Positions 24,830 through 39,084 of a DNA stretch of 64,000 nucleotides are shown piece after piece (the first letter of the stretch is position 1; the number at the start of each line of letters is the position of its first letter). The stretch comes from Micropterix aruncella (taxonomy: Eukaryota > Arthropoda > Insecta > Lepidoptera > Micropterigidae): positions 27,631,333 to 27,695,332 of the forward strand of contig OX155960.1 of NCBI GenBank assembly GCA_944548615.1, in the 5' to 3' direction. The notes beneath the pieces are model-generated. The model was not told the DNA's origin and ran no database searches. It saw only the letters and a list, made by a program, of their open reading frames with translations. The translations under genes were made by a program, and so were the position numbers.

Positions 24830-25375
24830 GCATCCTCAAAGAGGGACTTGCCCTGTCAGGGCCGCTATGAGCTTCTGCCACAGCTGTAATCCTGCAGTCA
24901 GAGGCGGCTGGGAAGTGGGTGGTTGAAGCACTATCTGCACTTGCGGAAATAACAAGGAAAGGCCCAGCCGGCGAATAATCAGGGGCGTCTGGAGACGTAT
25001 TTTTCCCATGACAGCGGAGGGAAGTTCTCGATCTGCCGTCTTCAACACGAATCGATCTATCGGCCACCAGATCCCGAGTGACCATGGCGGACAAAGGGCG
25101 TCGCGGTCCGCAAAATTATCAAACTAAATAACCGCTTACGTCAGGTAGAGGCCGCGCAAGCGACCTCAAATCAGTGACCAGACCGGAGGACGGAGAGATC
25201 CGACCATATCTAGTAGTTGGCCCGCTGGGTTCACATTCCAGCGGCTTTTTACGGGCATGTTGGCGGACCTAGACTGTCGACTGTGTTGTCCCTAAGTCTC
25301 GTTAGTAAGATCTATATCGTTATAACAGCCTGAGGTGTCGGATTCGCCCGTTGCAGGTGACAGCTCCAAAGTTGC
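24830..25375 (+). repeat. R1-like LINE 3' region remnant
   Basis: GGCCGCGCAAGCGACCTC and GGCCCGCTGGGTTCACATTC..CGGC..TTACGGGC also occur in the same order at 46370-46510, downstream of an R1-type ORF end. It terminates with the ATCGTTATAAC..CTGAGGTG motif (25316-25370) shared with 26688 and 49429. No intact coding frame. Confidence 0.5.
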
Positions 25376-25636
25376 TTACATGTAACGGCATATATTAAAG
25401 AAATGCCGCTTCATGTAGGAAAGTGTTTCTTTTAATCTCTATTTGAAAGACCAGTTAAAATTATAAAATCGATGGTAAATTATTTAAAAATTATACCTAT
25501 TGCCTACTGTTATTTCACATTATTCTCAAATAATCACTTTTAGTGTATATTTACGCTGTATTCGCAAACACTATGTATTTCCAAATTGTATAACTTGGCA
25601 TATTGATTGCTAGTTATATATTTTACTACTTGACAA

Positions 25637-25908
25637 TGGGCCCCATTGCGTTTCTCCGAGAACTTAAATCGGAATTAGTTGATGCGAGCGAGAAAGGCCA
25701 ATACGTTAAAACGGAATATGAAATGAACGATTGTCACTTATCCAGCATTAAACTACCAATCAACAGTAAAGCGGCATAATCTAAGACCCGAAGTAATGTT
25801 TTCATATTAATTCAGTTTTAAGTTCGGCAGGTACTTTTTGTGCGGGATTTTGAGGGGCTCCTATCTTGTTCGCATGAACTATTTTCAGACTTTAGTTTAC
25901 GAAGTGTG
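25637..25908. mobile_element. CGATTGCGTTTCT-ended MITE, degenerate copy
   Basis: GGGCCCCATTGCGTTTCTCC..GAACTTAAATCGGAATTAGT and the inverted end TTCGCATGAACTATTTTCAG..TTTAGTTTACGAAG match the copy at 43019-43328. The outermost right end is eroded. Confidence 0.55.
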
Positions 25909-26006
25909 TAACATGATTAAGTCGATGTAAAATAATCGTGAATCATCGAGTGCTAGTCGCTCTGTTGTAGTTGTTGTCTGTCTTATGCATCGTTATCTTG
26001 CCACTA

Positions 26007-26112
26007 TTTTAATTATTTGTTTTCACCTACTATAAACTGTAGTATAAACATATGTAATTTTTTAATTATTTGTTTTCACCTACTATAAACTGTAGTATAA
26101 ACATATGTAATT
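26007..26112. repeat. 53-bp tandem duplication
   Basis: TTTTAATTATTTGTTTTCAC..CATATGTAATT is repeated with no visible change at 26007-26059 and 26060-26112. Confidence 0.85.
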
Positions 26113-26456
26113 AAAAGGGACAAAATCCGTAAAGTCATAGGTACTATGACAGGCCACTGTCCCCTAAACAAACACCTGTTTACCATAGGTGTGACAGACA
26201 GCCCTCTATGCAGAGGATGCATGGAGGAAGAAGAAACGCCACAGCATGTGCTCATGGAATGCAGGAGCGTGGCAGAGCAACGGGCAAGAATACTACAATC
26301 TCCAGCATCTGTCCCGGAGGCCTGTAGCAACCCAAACAGGCTGCTAACCTTCTGGGACAGCCTGGGTTGGCTGGAGTAACATAAATAGAAACATGAGCCA
26401 CGCACAACGGCCCAATCAAGAGGTCAAGTGCGGGAAAAAGCCCAGACAAACTAACT
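26113..26456 (+). mobile_element. 5'-truncated LINE insertion with target duplication
   Basis: The frame reads KIRKVIGTMTGHCPLNKHLF, CRGCMEEEETPQHVLMEC and LLTFWDSLGWLE then TAA (26113-26379): the C-terminal GHC.LNKH and CxxC..H..C zinc-like knuckle of an RNase H-bearing insect LINE, uninterrupted. A short 3' UTR follows. AACATATGTAATT flanks it at 26100-26112 and 26457-26469, a 13-bp target duplication, so the insertion is only 344 bp and fairly young. Confidence 0.85.
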
Positions 26457-26469
26457 AACATATGTAATT

Positions 26470-29400
26470 GCCACCGAAAATCGCTGTAACTAAATTTATT
26501 ATAATGCCGATTTAATTATAATTATAAGCCCGCCATTGTAAATCAATATTTTGAGTGAAATAAGGAGGTATTATTATTATTAGAATGTCGCTAATTAATT
26601 AGCAGGATAGGTAATTGATTCTTCTACTCTTCTACGCTCTACGAATAAGTCTTCTACGCTTACCTCACGGGAGATAGAACGATCATTATCGTTAACACTT
26701 CCTGATGTGACGGGTTCGCCCGTTGTAGGCGACATATCCAAAAGGGGTACTTAGGTAACTCTTTTGACTCTAATGACAACCAGATCCACCTTTGAATACA
26801 TTATCAGTATACCATTTTATGGAAGTCTTTCTATAATAGGACGAGTTGGTCCATTGTAGGCTGTAGGATCTCTAAGTAAGCAGGATAGGTAAAAATAGTT
26901 TTTAGGCCATTGTATTAATTTAGGAATATTTATATTCAGGAAGTTATTATATAACCCACTGTACGCCGCCAGGGGGATTCACTTACACTAAAGCTATGTC
27001 AATGTTAATTATTACATATTACTGCTAAACAAGCCGAGCTGAGTAAAAGATAATTAATTAAATAAAAGTAATAATTTCAATCCACCAACTACTTAAAACG
27101 AAGCTGAGAGAGTTTACGATCGACTTTGAGGAATATAGAAGTACCTTAAATATAAAAATATTATTTACATAATTTATAGTAGTCAATAAATAAATATAAT
27201 AATGTAATATTCAATTCAATTTAATACTTATTAAAATAAATAAATAAAAACAAAATATTCTGTGGATTTAAGAAATGAAGAGGCACGTTGATTAAATGAA
27301 ATACGTATATTGAGCAATCGTTCATCTTTACCAGTTAAATAATCGTCCATTTTAAATTACGTTTTCTTACACGGCGTGTAAAAATGACTAGCAACCTAAA
27401 CATGTTTCTCTTCAATGTTAGTAGAAGTGGTAAGGTTTTCGACTCCTATACTGGACCTGAGTTTTGTTGATATCTCAGGGTCTACAGCCTTGATACAAGA
27501 ATGACACACGTCGATGAACATTTAATTTAGGTTAAATCATTTATTATAAGTTTTAATTTTGAATAAGATAAATATTATTAATTATGGGAAGCAGAGTATA
27601 AATGGTACATGGGTGATTTATTTCATGTGGAGAATATTTCAACCCTTTAACCGGTCGAAAGACAGCCTACGCGCGCTAAAAACTGAGCCGCAATTTTATG
27701 GTCTATTAGGTAAACAAATGCTAACAATATCGTTTGTCATGATTTCCCTTTTGTTACCTAGTAATTATTCTTGTTAGTCATGTATATTATATATTTATAT
27801 AATATATAATATACATGGGGGCCGACCGAAACGGTTACGCGCGGATCTGGCAAACGATGCAAAATGCCTATATGCACTGTTGGCGTCCGACGGGTTAAGG
27901 ACCATGAGATATATGTGTCCCATAATTTCAAAATTATTTCATAAATTATCGAATACGAATAATTTATAAATTATGTTTTTTCCATGTTACTGAGACATCA
28001 GAATCTTAATATTAGCAAAAAAAATATCGTTTTTTTTAAATATAGCAATTGAACAACGATTTTAAATAAATATAAAATATTTATCGAAACTTTCTGAATT
28101 AGATTTTTATTCTTTTAGTACGGTTTTTATTAAATAATAAAATAATCAATTTATAGTTAAATAATAAAATAATCAATTTTGGAAAAGTTGCAACTTTGCA
28201 TCTTTTTGGGACCACAGGGACACTTATGTCCCTATCTATCAATCCAGTGTCCTCAAAACTATCAAACTACTTCTTCAAACTACTTCCTTAAAACTATTCC
28301 TCAAAACTATCCAAATATAACAAACCAATGTCCACAAAACTTGACATACATGACATACATCGTCCTTTAACAGTTTTATATATCAAAAATTTCCATACTC
28401 TACCGCATAGCTTATGGTCCTCAAACAATTAAGGATAAGATAGTCAGAGAAGATAAGATAGACATAAGATAGACATATGAATATAAGACAGATAAGATAG
28501 ACATATGAATATTCCATCCCACACAACATTTGGGAGTTATGGTCACCCATAATATCATATTCATAGAGTCGTTAAAATAAAATGTTCGAAGTATTTATTA
28601 TATTATTTTTGTTTTCAAACGATCTTTTTGAATTATTATTATTTTAGCAAACTATTTAATTTAATACATTAAATGAGAAAAAATACATTTTTTAATTTTA
28701 TTTGTCTAACTGATTTACTCTCAATTCCGACAAAATAAATATAATACATGTTCTTATGTATCCAGAAACTGCAGAAAATATATTAGGAAAATAGGAATTT
28801 TTTGAAGGTCAGAAAAACCAAATATTAAAAAAAATAGGAAAATATTATATAAATATAATTATCAAAACATTGGCGGGATTCGAATTCTTACTTCAGTTTT
28901 CGTAGAAACACTGTCAAGTCATCTACATACATTAACGAGCGAAAACAGTGATAAAATAAAATAAATAATATTATTTCAAGAGCGTCAAAGAAAGCGCAAC
29001 GCTTTTATAAGCTAGTGAAATCACATTCAGGAATCCTTCAGCTTCAGTAAGATGGATGAGGGCTTTCGGGCTACGTCGCTACGATGTGCTACGACGTAAC
29101 GCGCGGTGCTACGGCTGCTGCTACGCCTGACTAAAAGTTAAATAACTCGTAGCAAACAAACGAGGCATATCAGTACCTATTACTATGTAAGTTTAATGTC
29201 CTCATACCCATCATAGATTGCAATTGCTTAAAGCAGGTGACTAACAATTTATGAATATCTCTCTTAATGTCCAGTCCTTCTTTAGAATTAACAAGGCAGA
29301 GTTCTGAGTCTGAGAAGCCGGGAAAGTCTTGTGATTCTCTATAGACTTTTTTAATCTATAGATAAATAAATATGTCGTTTCATATTGTACGAAATGACTT

Positions 29401-30725
29401 CAGTTTATCATTTTGCAAAAGATATTAGAAAGTACATGAATTACTTACATATAAATAAAGTATATAAATTCCATACATATAATGAATATAAGTAGAGTGC
29501 TGAATCGCCATAAGTATCAATGAAATAAAAGTACACCCAATTATGTATATTAGAATGGAGCTATTATTTAGTGCCAAAATTACTGAAGCTATATATCTTG
29601 TCTTTATTTTAATTCTTATTTGTACCGACATAGCTCTTCAAAAAAAGATACGGAGCGACCAATCAACCTTATTTATGGATATTCGCTGTGATTATACTCT
29701 TCACTTATTTATGTACATTCGATAAAGTGGATAAAAGCGATGATATTTCAATGCTGAAGTCCTATTGGGTTCATATACTTAATATATTCCCTTCATTCAT
29801 CCCTACACAATTTGCGGAATCGATGGTTTGTTATTTTTACACCTTTCTCGAATACAAAAATATGAGAAACCCTCATCGCGGCGATCAATCATCGGACGGA
29901 ATTGCTAGCTATTTGGGGCTTTCCAACACGTGACAACTCGTTATACTTGTTGGTAACGACGAAAAATTATAATGTTAGTTAGGCTTGCGAACAAGAGTAA
30001 GTAATAAATAATTATTTTTCATAGGACTTGAAAATTTGGGAGGTAAGTATGATTCAGGATCCAATACCGGCTATGGTTTAAACAATATTATGTTTTTTCG
30101 AACGGGCTAACTTGAATTTGGATAACATCGGTTTTAGTGAAAAAAATAAATTCAAATAAATTTAAATTCAAAGGCTTTTTTTTGTTTTTAAAAATCAGTT
30201 ATTCATTTGTCTTTCTGTCGTTCGTTATTGATCGGATATTTTTGTGTATGTAGTCATGAGAAAATTGGTCACTTTCACATTAGGGGTCTGTTCCGGCGTC
30301 ATTCAACGGGATACTCATATTCAAATTTCTTTATTAAATCTTTAAAAATTACATTTATTTTAATAACTAAGCTATCCTAACTAGGCCTCGCCTGAACTAG
30401 GGTAGTACGAACTGAACTAGGTAGGCGTAATGAAAACATTTTAGAAGAGTTTAAGTAATTTAGGACAGTATTTATGTATATCCATAGTATGGAAATGGAT
30501 AATAGTAATATTACTTTAGTCGACACATACGTATATTATATACATATATACGCATACATACATATATTCGACCCATAGTCAAAAGTGACTGTAAGGTTTT
30601 TCTTTAATATTAGATTTCAGTCCTTCAGAAAAAACATTTCATGTTTTTGAAAGTCGAGGAGCAAAGTAAAAAACTAACTATGTTCTTGGTGCCTCACTAA
30701 TTCTACAAAATTGTTTGGATCACAG
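26470..30725. other. No gene seen
   Basis: About 4.3 kb of AT-rich DNA. Visible: the 26688-26746 copy of the ATCGTTA..CTGA motif, an AT palindrome at 27780-27819, ACTACTTC/AAAACTA repetition at 28255-28330, and AGATAAGATAGACATA repetition at 28430-28512. No frame with recognisable content. Confidence 0.5.
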
Positions 30726-30992
30726 TCATACCAATGTTCCAAGATGTCCTAATCTGCTTATATTTGTAGATTTTACGGCACTCGCCTGTCTTTCTCTATT
30801 AGCCGGCGTACACCAGCGACGTTTTTTTATATTACAGATGTTTTTGGTCAACCTGTGAATGATACAGTGCCAAGGGAGGCCGTAATACCAGCGATATAAA
30901 GTGAGACATTGTTCCCGAGATATGTGATCCTCAGATAGGTGCGATAAATTATGGAGCGGAAATATTCTCGTGTCTATTTCCTCCATCGGCAC
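30726..30992 (-). pseudogene. Possible LINE C-terminal scrap
   Basis: The minus-strand frame contains SREQCLTLYRWYYGLPWHCI, resembling the RR..SL.VFYR.Y.G stretch near the end of Jockey-type ORF2 proteins. The rest does not align to anything I recognise. Confidence 0.3.
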
Positions 30993-33500
30993 ATATCTAT
31001 CATTGTTGCCTGAGTAACCATGTTTTTTTTCTGTAAACGGGGTTAGGTTACATAAATATCAGTGTTCAAGTAACAGTAGGTATAATATTCGGCACTATAG
31101 TTTATTTCGAAATAGTAGATTTACCTCTCATTTCGGTTGATCCTCGCTTATAAGATGTATTAATAAATCAATATTTCAATTAATAGTAAATTTGATGGAA
31201 TTAAATATAACAAAAATGTCACGGAATGTCCTAACTAAATGTCCACTTGCAATACCTCTTTTACAGCCAATTTTATTCAAATAAAAAATTATGAGGCTTA
31301 CCAAATTAACGTTAATTAATTAAATATCGCTACCGCTAATTATACAGCCGATCTTAGGAATTAATATTAATTCCTTACAAGGACCATCTTCCTTTTAGGA
31401 ACTTCCTAATTGATCCTAATGAATCTTTTTAACTACTTAATGGCAAGAGTGACTAGAAGTGTAATTAATTTTCTGATTTAATAGTCAATGAAGAGAGAGA
31501 GAAAGTTAAGAAATATCTTTATGATATTTATAGGAGATTGGCAGAATCCGAAACAAAGCTTCGTCGGAAAATATAACGAAATACTTACATTTATGGGGTA
31601 CCTATTTTTTGTCATACTACGCGTAATATAAACATAAATTAGTAGTAGTCTTTTTATAATATTTAATTTAAAATTAAAACAATGTTTTTTAATACAGCCA
31701 TCTGTTGCATTTAAATAAAACTGCTTTAAAACAGGGAACCATACAAATAAAAATACTTCAAAGACATTAGTATATCCATAGCATCTGTTACCGTACCTTC
31801 AATAGAACTTGTCCCTCCTTACGAATATCTAACTATTATTTTACGAATATGTTTATGGGTTGTTCTGTAAAGACGTCTTGCATTTAACGAGTAATAAACA
31901 GGGGCAATATAAGGCCCCGCGTATGGGCGTCGCGTCGTAAGATATAACGGTAAAGGATTTACGCCGGATGATATTAAAGATAAAATCTAATGTAACATGA
32001 TTTATATCGTCGGTTTCCCCCCAGATAATACATTATCATTTATCCAACCTCTTTTCTATCAGCGGGTGGCTTTTACGGTAGGAACAAAAAAATATTCAAT
32101 AAGAGCCTTAAATGCGTGGGCTTGGCATAAGCTAAATATAAACGGCAGCGTATTCTTATAATGCTTATTTGAAATAGACTATTTTAACTTAGGATATATG
32201 GTTTTTTTTTAAAATTGAAGATATAAGTGAAATTGTGAAATAACCTATATAATAGTAATGATAATATTATGTAACAAACACCACAAACACCTTCCACAGG
32301 TTAGCACTAATTATGCACACAACTGTTACATTTATAAAGTTATTAAAGTGTGTAATACGCAGCTCGGCGATATTGACGTATTCAACACGTCATCTATCGC
32401 TCTCAAGAAATCAATGATTAATGATGGTGTTGAAGTGTCATTGCAATTGAAATAATACTAATATGTATTTATGAATATAACTTCCCTCTTAAAGCTATAT
32501 TTGGATAATAACTCGAATTTCGGAATACTTCAAAACCGAGGACCAACGAGCAAGTTTTAGAAAATAGTTCAGTAATACCCAGGATGAAAACATCATTTGT
32601 ACAAAGACATTAGTCTTTCATTACGCCGAGATTTTCCAATATGGTCAATACAGGAATAAAAATGAATTTGACATGTATTTAAAAATAAAATAAAGAATTG
32701 GTTATCGAATTATGACAGAATAACCAAACATCAAATGATAGAAATTATAATTTAATAAAACTTATGCAGAAATTTTTAAAATGTATATTTATAAATATGT
32801 ATGTTGATTATATTGTACCATTAAACTAATTACCATTTTTTTTAAATGTTGTTGTTATATATTGTTTTGACAATGAATTTCACTTATTTTAATTGGGTAT
32901 TGTCATATTTAATTATATGTTACTTACCATATATTAAATATTATAGACCTTTTCACATTTTTCTAACGAATTTTTCTTTCTTTTCTTTCCTTTAAGGTTA
33001 TTTTTGTCTCTATTTTATTTTTAAGTCTATTCTATCTATCAAACTTTATTTTTAAAAATGTTATGCTCTATTTAATGCCGATTTTATAATAGAATTGCGA
33101 TTTGTTTTTTTTTATTACCAATTTTTAAGGCAATTTAGTAAACATTTTCCAAACTTTTATTTAAACGTTTTATTTGAGGACCATATTTTAGGGCAATTTA
33201 GTTTTTTTAGCATGTTACTAAAACTTTTACATAATTTATTGTAATATTAGAGCCCTGTCCACCCTAGAACGGGCTAGTCTTGGTTGGGTGACTGAATCAA
33301 ATAAGCATAAGGTTAAGGTTTTGCCATTCGGTTCTCGTTATTTTTGTAAGCAAAGTCAATGTTTTTATAGTAATTAACACGGCGGATTTTCAAAATTCCC
33401 GCGCTGATCCTGCGCCCCACCACCGTTATAATCTACGAAGTAACAACAGCAGTTTGCCGCCTACCTGCAGATGACGATTGGCAGCACTTTAGTCTACCCT
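30993..33500. other. No gene seen
   Basis: AT-rich DNA with a GAGAGAGAGAAAG run near 31494. No coding or repeat feature that I can support. Confidence 0.5.
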
Positions 33501-33612
33501 GGAGCGGTTGAATCATCGCCGAAGCGTCGAGTGTTACAAACTTCACGCGGTAAATTGGTTTTTATCCTATTTATTATGTTAAACAACCTTATTATGATAT
33601 GTCTTCGATTTA
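33501..33612 (+). repeat. Diverged copy of the TTTCACGCGGTAAATT repeat
   Basis: CCGAAGCGTCGAGTGTTACAAACTTCACGCGGTAAATTGG..TATCCTATTTATTATGT..AAACAACC aligns with 39918-39985, one arm of the large palindrome there. Flanking TCTTCGATTT is also shared. Confidence 0.65.
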
Positions 33613-34224
33613 TTATATGAATAATATAATGATAATGACTTGATTACATAATGACAGTCTTCGATTTCATATCACAATAATGAGGTAAACATCTCCGGCC
33701 ACACTTCTTAATAGCCCACAATCGAGGCTGTTTAAGATATGTAGACTGCGATTCCAAACTGAACCACTAAGCCTGGCAAGGCAATGTACTTCTCTTCCGG
33801 TGGTGACAGCAGCACAGCATCCTACCCAATCGTTTGGTGCACAATTCGGTTTCATTATTTTTTTCTACAATTTTTGTTACATTTATTAACTGCAAATATA
33901 ACATATTATTTTTCAGATTCTTTGAAGACGTCTTTTCATGTAATCATTAAATATTATTTAATAATTTGAAGCATGTTTGGAAATGTATGACGTCGTTTAC
34001 GAATAGAGGGCCGTGTGAGCGATTTTCCTCGCCGGCTATTGTCAAGGGATCAAGGAGATTAACCCGACGCTTTGAGGGTTACGCCTAGGTGTCCTCTAAC
34101 GCGTAATCCTTCCAATACTGAAAGATTAGATAGTGTGAAACCTAACGCGTCGGCGTCTCTTTGACATCGAGATAGAGCAGTATTGTCTACACAAAGAAAG
34201 AGAATATAAGAGGTGCATTAGAAA

Positions 34225-35060
34225 TAGAAATAGAAATAGAAATATTTTTATTGTCCGAAATTGTGGTGGTACATATATGGTGATAATGCCTAAAACTATG
34301 TATCTCACAATTACCTGTTATTAAAACAGATTGACAAATTTACTTATCTGCTAAATTGACTTATCTGCTAATTATAATATCTTATTAAAGATGTAATTAT
34401 TTCACTGGTTTAACATGAAAAAATCTAAACAGACCGGATAAGTAGAACTAACAGTAGAAGACAATTAGAAAAAATAATTCACTAATAATATAAAAAATAA
34501 AGAAAAAATCAAAATCAAGGAATAATCAAAATTCCGCCTATAAATACGAAATGTATATAATTTAAAATGTAACAGTAGAAAACAATTAATAAAAAATATT
34601 TCACCAATAATATAAAAAATAATAAAAAAAATCAAAATCAAGGAATAATAAAAAATCCGCCTATAAATACGAAATGTATATAATTGAAAATTTGTAATCT
34701 TCCTAATTGAATTATTGTAAAATCAAAATGAAAATGCATGCCTACAATATAATATTATGAGAAATATTCGTTTAATGTGTAAAAGCTTTTATCGATAAGC
34801 CATTTTTTCAACGCTGCGGTAAACCCTTTTCCTTTTATTTCTTTGATATTTGCAGGTAGGTGGTTATAGATTTTTATTGCATTGTATAACATTCCTTTTT
34901 TAAATAGAGTTAAATTTGGCTTGGGTAGCTCATGTTTATTTCGTGTGTTATAGCCGTGTTCAACATTGTTTGTTTTGAAATACTGATCGTGTTCCTTATA
35001 AATTTGCAGGTTTCCAAGATCCTTATTGCAGTCTCCAAAAAACATTGTTCTTCCTATAAA
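34225..35060 (-). mobile_element. LINE 3' part with tandemly repeated 3' UTR
   Basis: Minus strand: the C-terminus of ORF2 (below), then an AT-rich 3' UTR with two 121-bp tandem units (34449-34569, 34570-34690) and an (ATTTCT)n tail at 34207-34240 following TTGTCCGAAATTG. The 5' part is cut off at the junction with the plus-strand LINE. Confidence 0.75.
34755..35060 (-). pseudogene. LINE ORF2 C-terminus
   Basis: FKTNNVEHGYNTRNKHELP, then LFKKGMLYNAIKIYNHLPAN and FTAALKKWLIDKSFYTLNEY is the standard end of CR1/Jockey-group ORF2 proteins (H.YNTRNK.....F.KG...NG..IYN.LP..I). About 100 codons are open; the RT is missing. Frame text beyond about 35060 belongs to the neighbouring element. Confidence 0.75.
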
Positions 35061-37690
35061 CCTACGTGGCAAACATGCGCTGAAGATCTATGGCTACAAT
35101 TAATGTTGGGATCGTCTACTGTTATTAATTTAGGACTAATTTATTTGCCGCCAAATATTTCAATGTCAACTTTCTCCCAGTGCATAGAGAACTGTCAACG
35201 AATCTGTCTTTACTCCAATAATGTCTATAATATAATTTTAGGAGATTTTAATGTCCCAGAGTTAACTTGGGCTAGATCCAATGCGAATCAGTATTTGCAG
35301 CCGTCACTAAATATTGGAACAAAATCAACTACCATTCGAGACTTTTTATCTACTTGTCATTTATATCAAAGTAACGATACACTAAACTGCAATAGCCGTA
35401 TTTTAGATTTAGTATTGTCTGATATAGGAACTATTGACGTAAAGGAAGCAGATCCACTTAGTAAAATAGATCCATACCATCCACTGTTAGAAATTAACTT
35501 GAACCTTGATATTGCTTCTCCGCTTGAACTCAATCGCGAACAAGTTCAATACAACTTTTACAAAGGAAATTATGATAATTGCAAAGCATAAATCCGAAAT
35601 ACTAATTGGTCTTACATCTTAGATACACCTGATATCAATGACGTTGTTCATATTTTCTATGATACACTTTGGAAGTTAATAATTAGAAATTTTCCAGTTA
35701 AAAAACATTTTAATAAAAAATACCCAAAATGGTTTTCTAAATCATTAATTAGTTTGTTAAACGATAAAAACAAATACAGGCTGAAGTATAAAAAATATGG
35801 CAATCCTCGTGATAGAGATACGTTTGCACTCCTTCGATCAAGGGCAAAAAAAGTATTAAAATCCTGCTATAGGACATACGTAAATTCTGTCGAAGAATCA
35901 CTAAATGCAGGTAATTTGAAAACTTTTTGGACCTTTGTAAAGGCTAAAAGCAAAAAACATGATTCAATTCCGAATATAATGCATCTCGATAGAGTCACAG
36001 CATCAAATGGTTTTGATATTTGTAACTTATTTGCTCTACATTTTAAATCAGTTTATAATCCGGCTTCTGATTATGTTTGTTCCCCTGAGCAGTCCCAAAG
36101 TAGTAATTACTGCCTAAATACGGTAAAAATTGATGTAGGCGATATTTATTATAATTTAAAAAATTTAGACGTAAGCAAAGGTCCGGGACCGGACTGCATA
36201 CCTCCTTATTTCATACAAAGATATGCTATCGAACTTTCTACTCCATTACAATTTATCTATGCTAAGTCTATAACTGCTGGCGTTTTTCCAGAACTTTGGA
36301 AAATTTCGAACATTATACCATTGCACAAATCTGGAGACAAAACTGAAATCAGTAATTATAGGCCAATTAGTTTATTATCTACGTTCGGCAAAGTTTTAGA
36401 ATTACTTGTTTACAACCAAGTTTTTAACCATGTTAGACATGTCTTATGTCCACAGCAAAATGGATTTTTTCCAAAAAAATCTGTTAACACAAACCTTATT
36501 GAGTATGTAGATTATATTAGTACTTCACTAGATAAACGAACACAAGTAGATGTTATATATACTGACTTCCAAAAGGCCTTTGATAAAGTTGATCACTCCA
36601 TCCTCATTCGAAAACTTAAGGATAATGGAATACATGGGGACTTACTGCGATGGCTAAAGTCATATATTATGAACCGTAGCCAGATAGTTGTTATTAAGGG
36701 ATTCGAGTCTTCGGTATTCGACGTAACATCGGGTGTCCCACAAGGTTCCAACTTAGGCCCCTCTTATTTTTAATTTTCATTAATGATCTTTCCAATAGAA
36801 TAAAATGTAATTTCTTAATGTATGCGGACGATGTTAAAATTTATAATCAAATTATGAACATATCTGACTGCCATAAAATACAAAACGACCTTGATTCGCT
36901 ATTCACTTGGTGTTCTGAAAATAAAATGGCTCTCAACATAGGTAAATGTCACTCGATGTCCTTTTGTAGGAACAGGGGTCACGTTAAATACGACTATTCT
37001 ATAAATGGTCACAACCTAAGCAATGTATCTAGCATCCGTGACCTAGGAATAACATTTGACTCAAACCTAAATTTCAAGATACATAATGAGAACATAGTCG
37101 AGAAAGCAAATAGGATGCTGGGGTTGATCATGCGGATCACTAAGAATTTCAAAAATCACAACAGCATGATACTGCTTTATAGCTCACTAGTGCGTTCTCA
37201 TCTTGAATTTGGGTCCTCGATATGGAACCCATATTTTAAAACGTACTCCGATAGAGTCGAATCAATTCAAAGGAAATTTCTGAGAATGCTATCATTTAAA
37301 TGCGGCCTTAAGAATCATCTGACTGGCTACGAGGAAAGACTGACTGCTTTTAAATTTGTCACATTAGAAAAACGCCGGCAGGTTGCAGATTTAGTGTTCC
37401 TGTACAAAATTTTAAATAATAAAATCGATACCTCTTGTATAGAAAAAATACAATTTAACATTACTAGAAGAAGTCTTCGATACCCAGACTTATTTAAAAC
37501 ACCTTTAGCAAAAAACTATACCGGAGTAAATAACGTAATCCCACGTATATGTCGTCTGTATAACAAATTTCATCTTGACAATCGCATCGATATATTTCAT
37601 GATAGTTTATGCTCCTTCAAAGCGTCCCTCTTTAAAATACTGTAATTCTGGTATTTTTTGTTTTTTTCCTTTTTTTATACGTATTTTTAA
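35060..37690 (+). mobile_element. Jockey-like LINE, endonuclease to 3' UTR
   Basis: The element begins inside the AP-endonuclease domain and runs through RT to a short T-rich 3' UTR. It meets the minus-strand LINE head to head near 35060. The two C-termini are different families, so this is a nested insertion rather than a twin-priming inversion. Confidence 0.85.
35064..37645 (+). pseudogene. LINE ORF2: endonuclease plus reverse transcriptase, two lesions
   Basis: The frame opens with CAEDLWLQL and INLGLIYLPPN and the endonuclease motif NIILGDFNVPEL (about 35232-35268). RT blocks follow: DVSKGPGPDCIPPYF, NYRPISLLSTFGKVLE, QQNGFFPKKSVNT, IYTDFQKAFDKVDHS, SGVPQGSNLGP and the catalytic LMYADDVKIYN. 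There are only two lesions: an in-frame TAA at 35589-35591, and a one-base loss in the run after SNLGP near 36762 that moves the remainder to another frame, ending at the stop before 37645. The N-terminal half of the endonuclease is absent. Otherwise it is close to intact and probably younger than the 3249-4730 copy. Confidence 0.9.
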
Positions 37691-39057
<1,367 letters not shown>

Positions 39058-39084
39058 TATTATTTTTTCAAATTGAAATTATGT

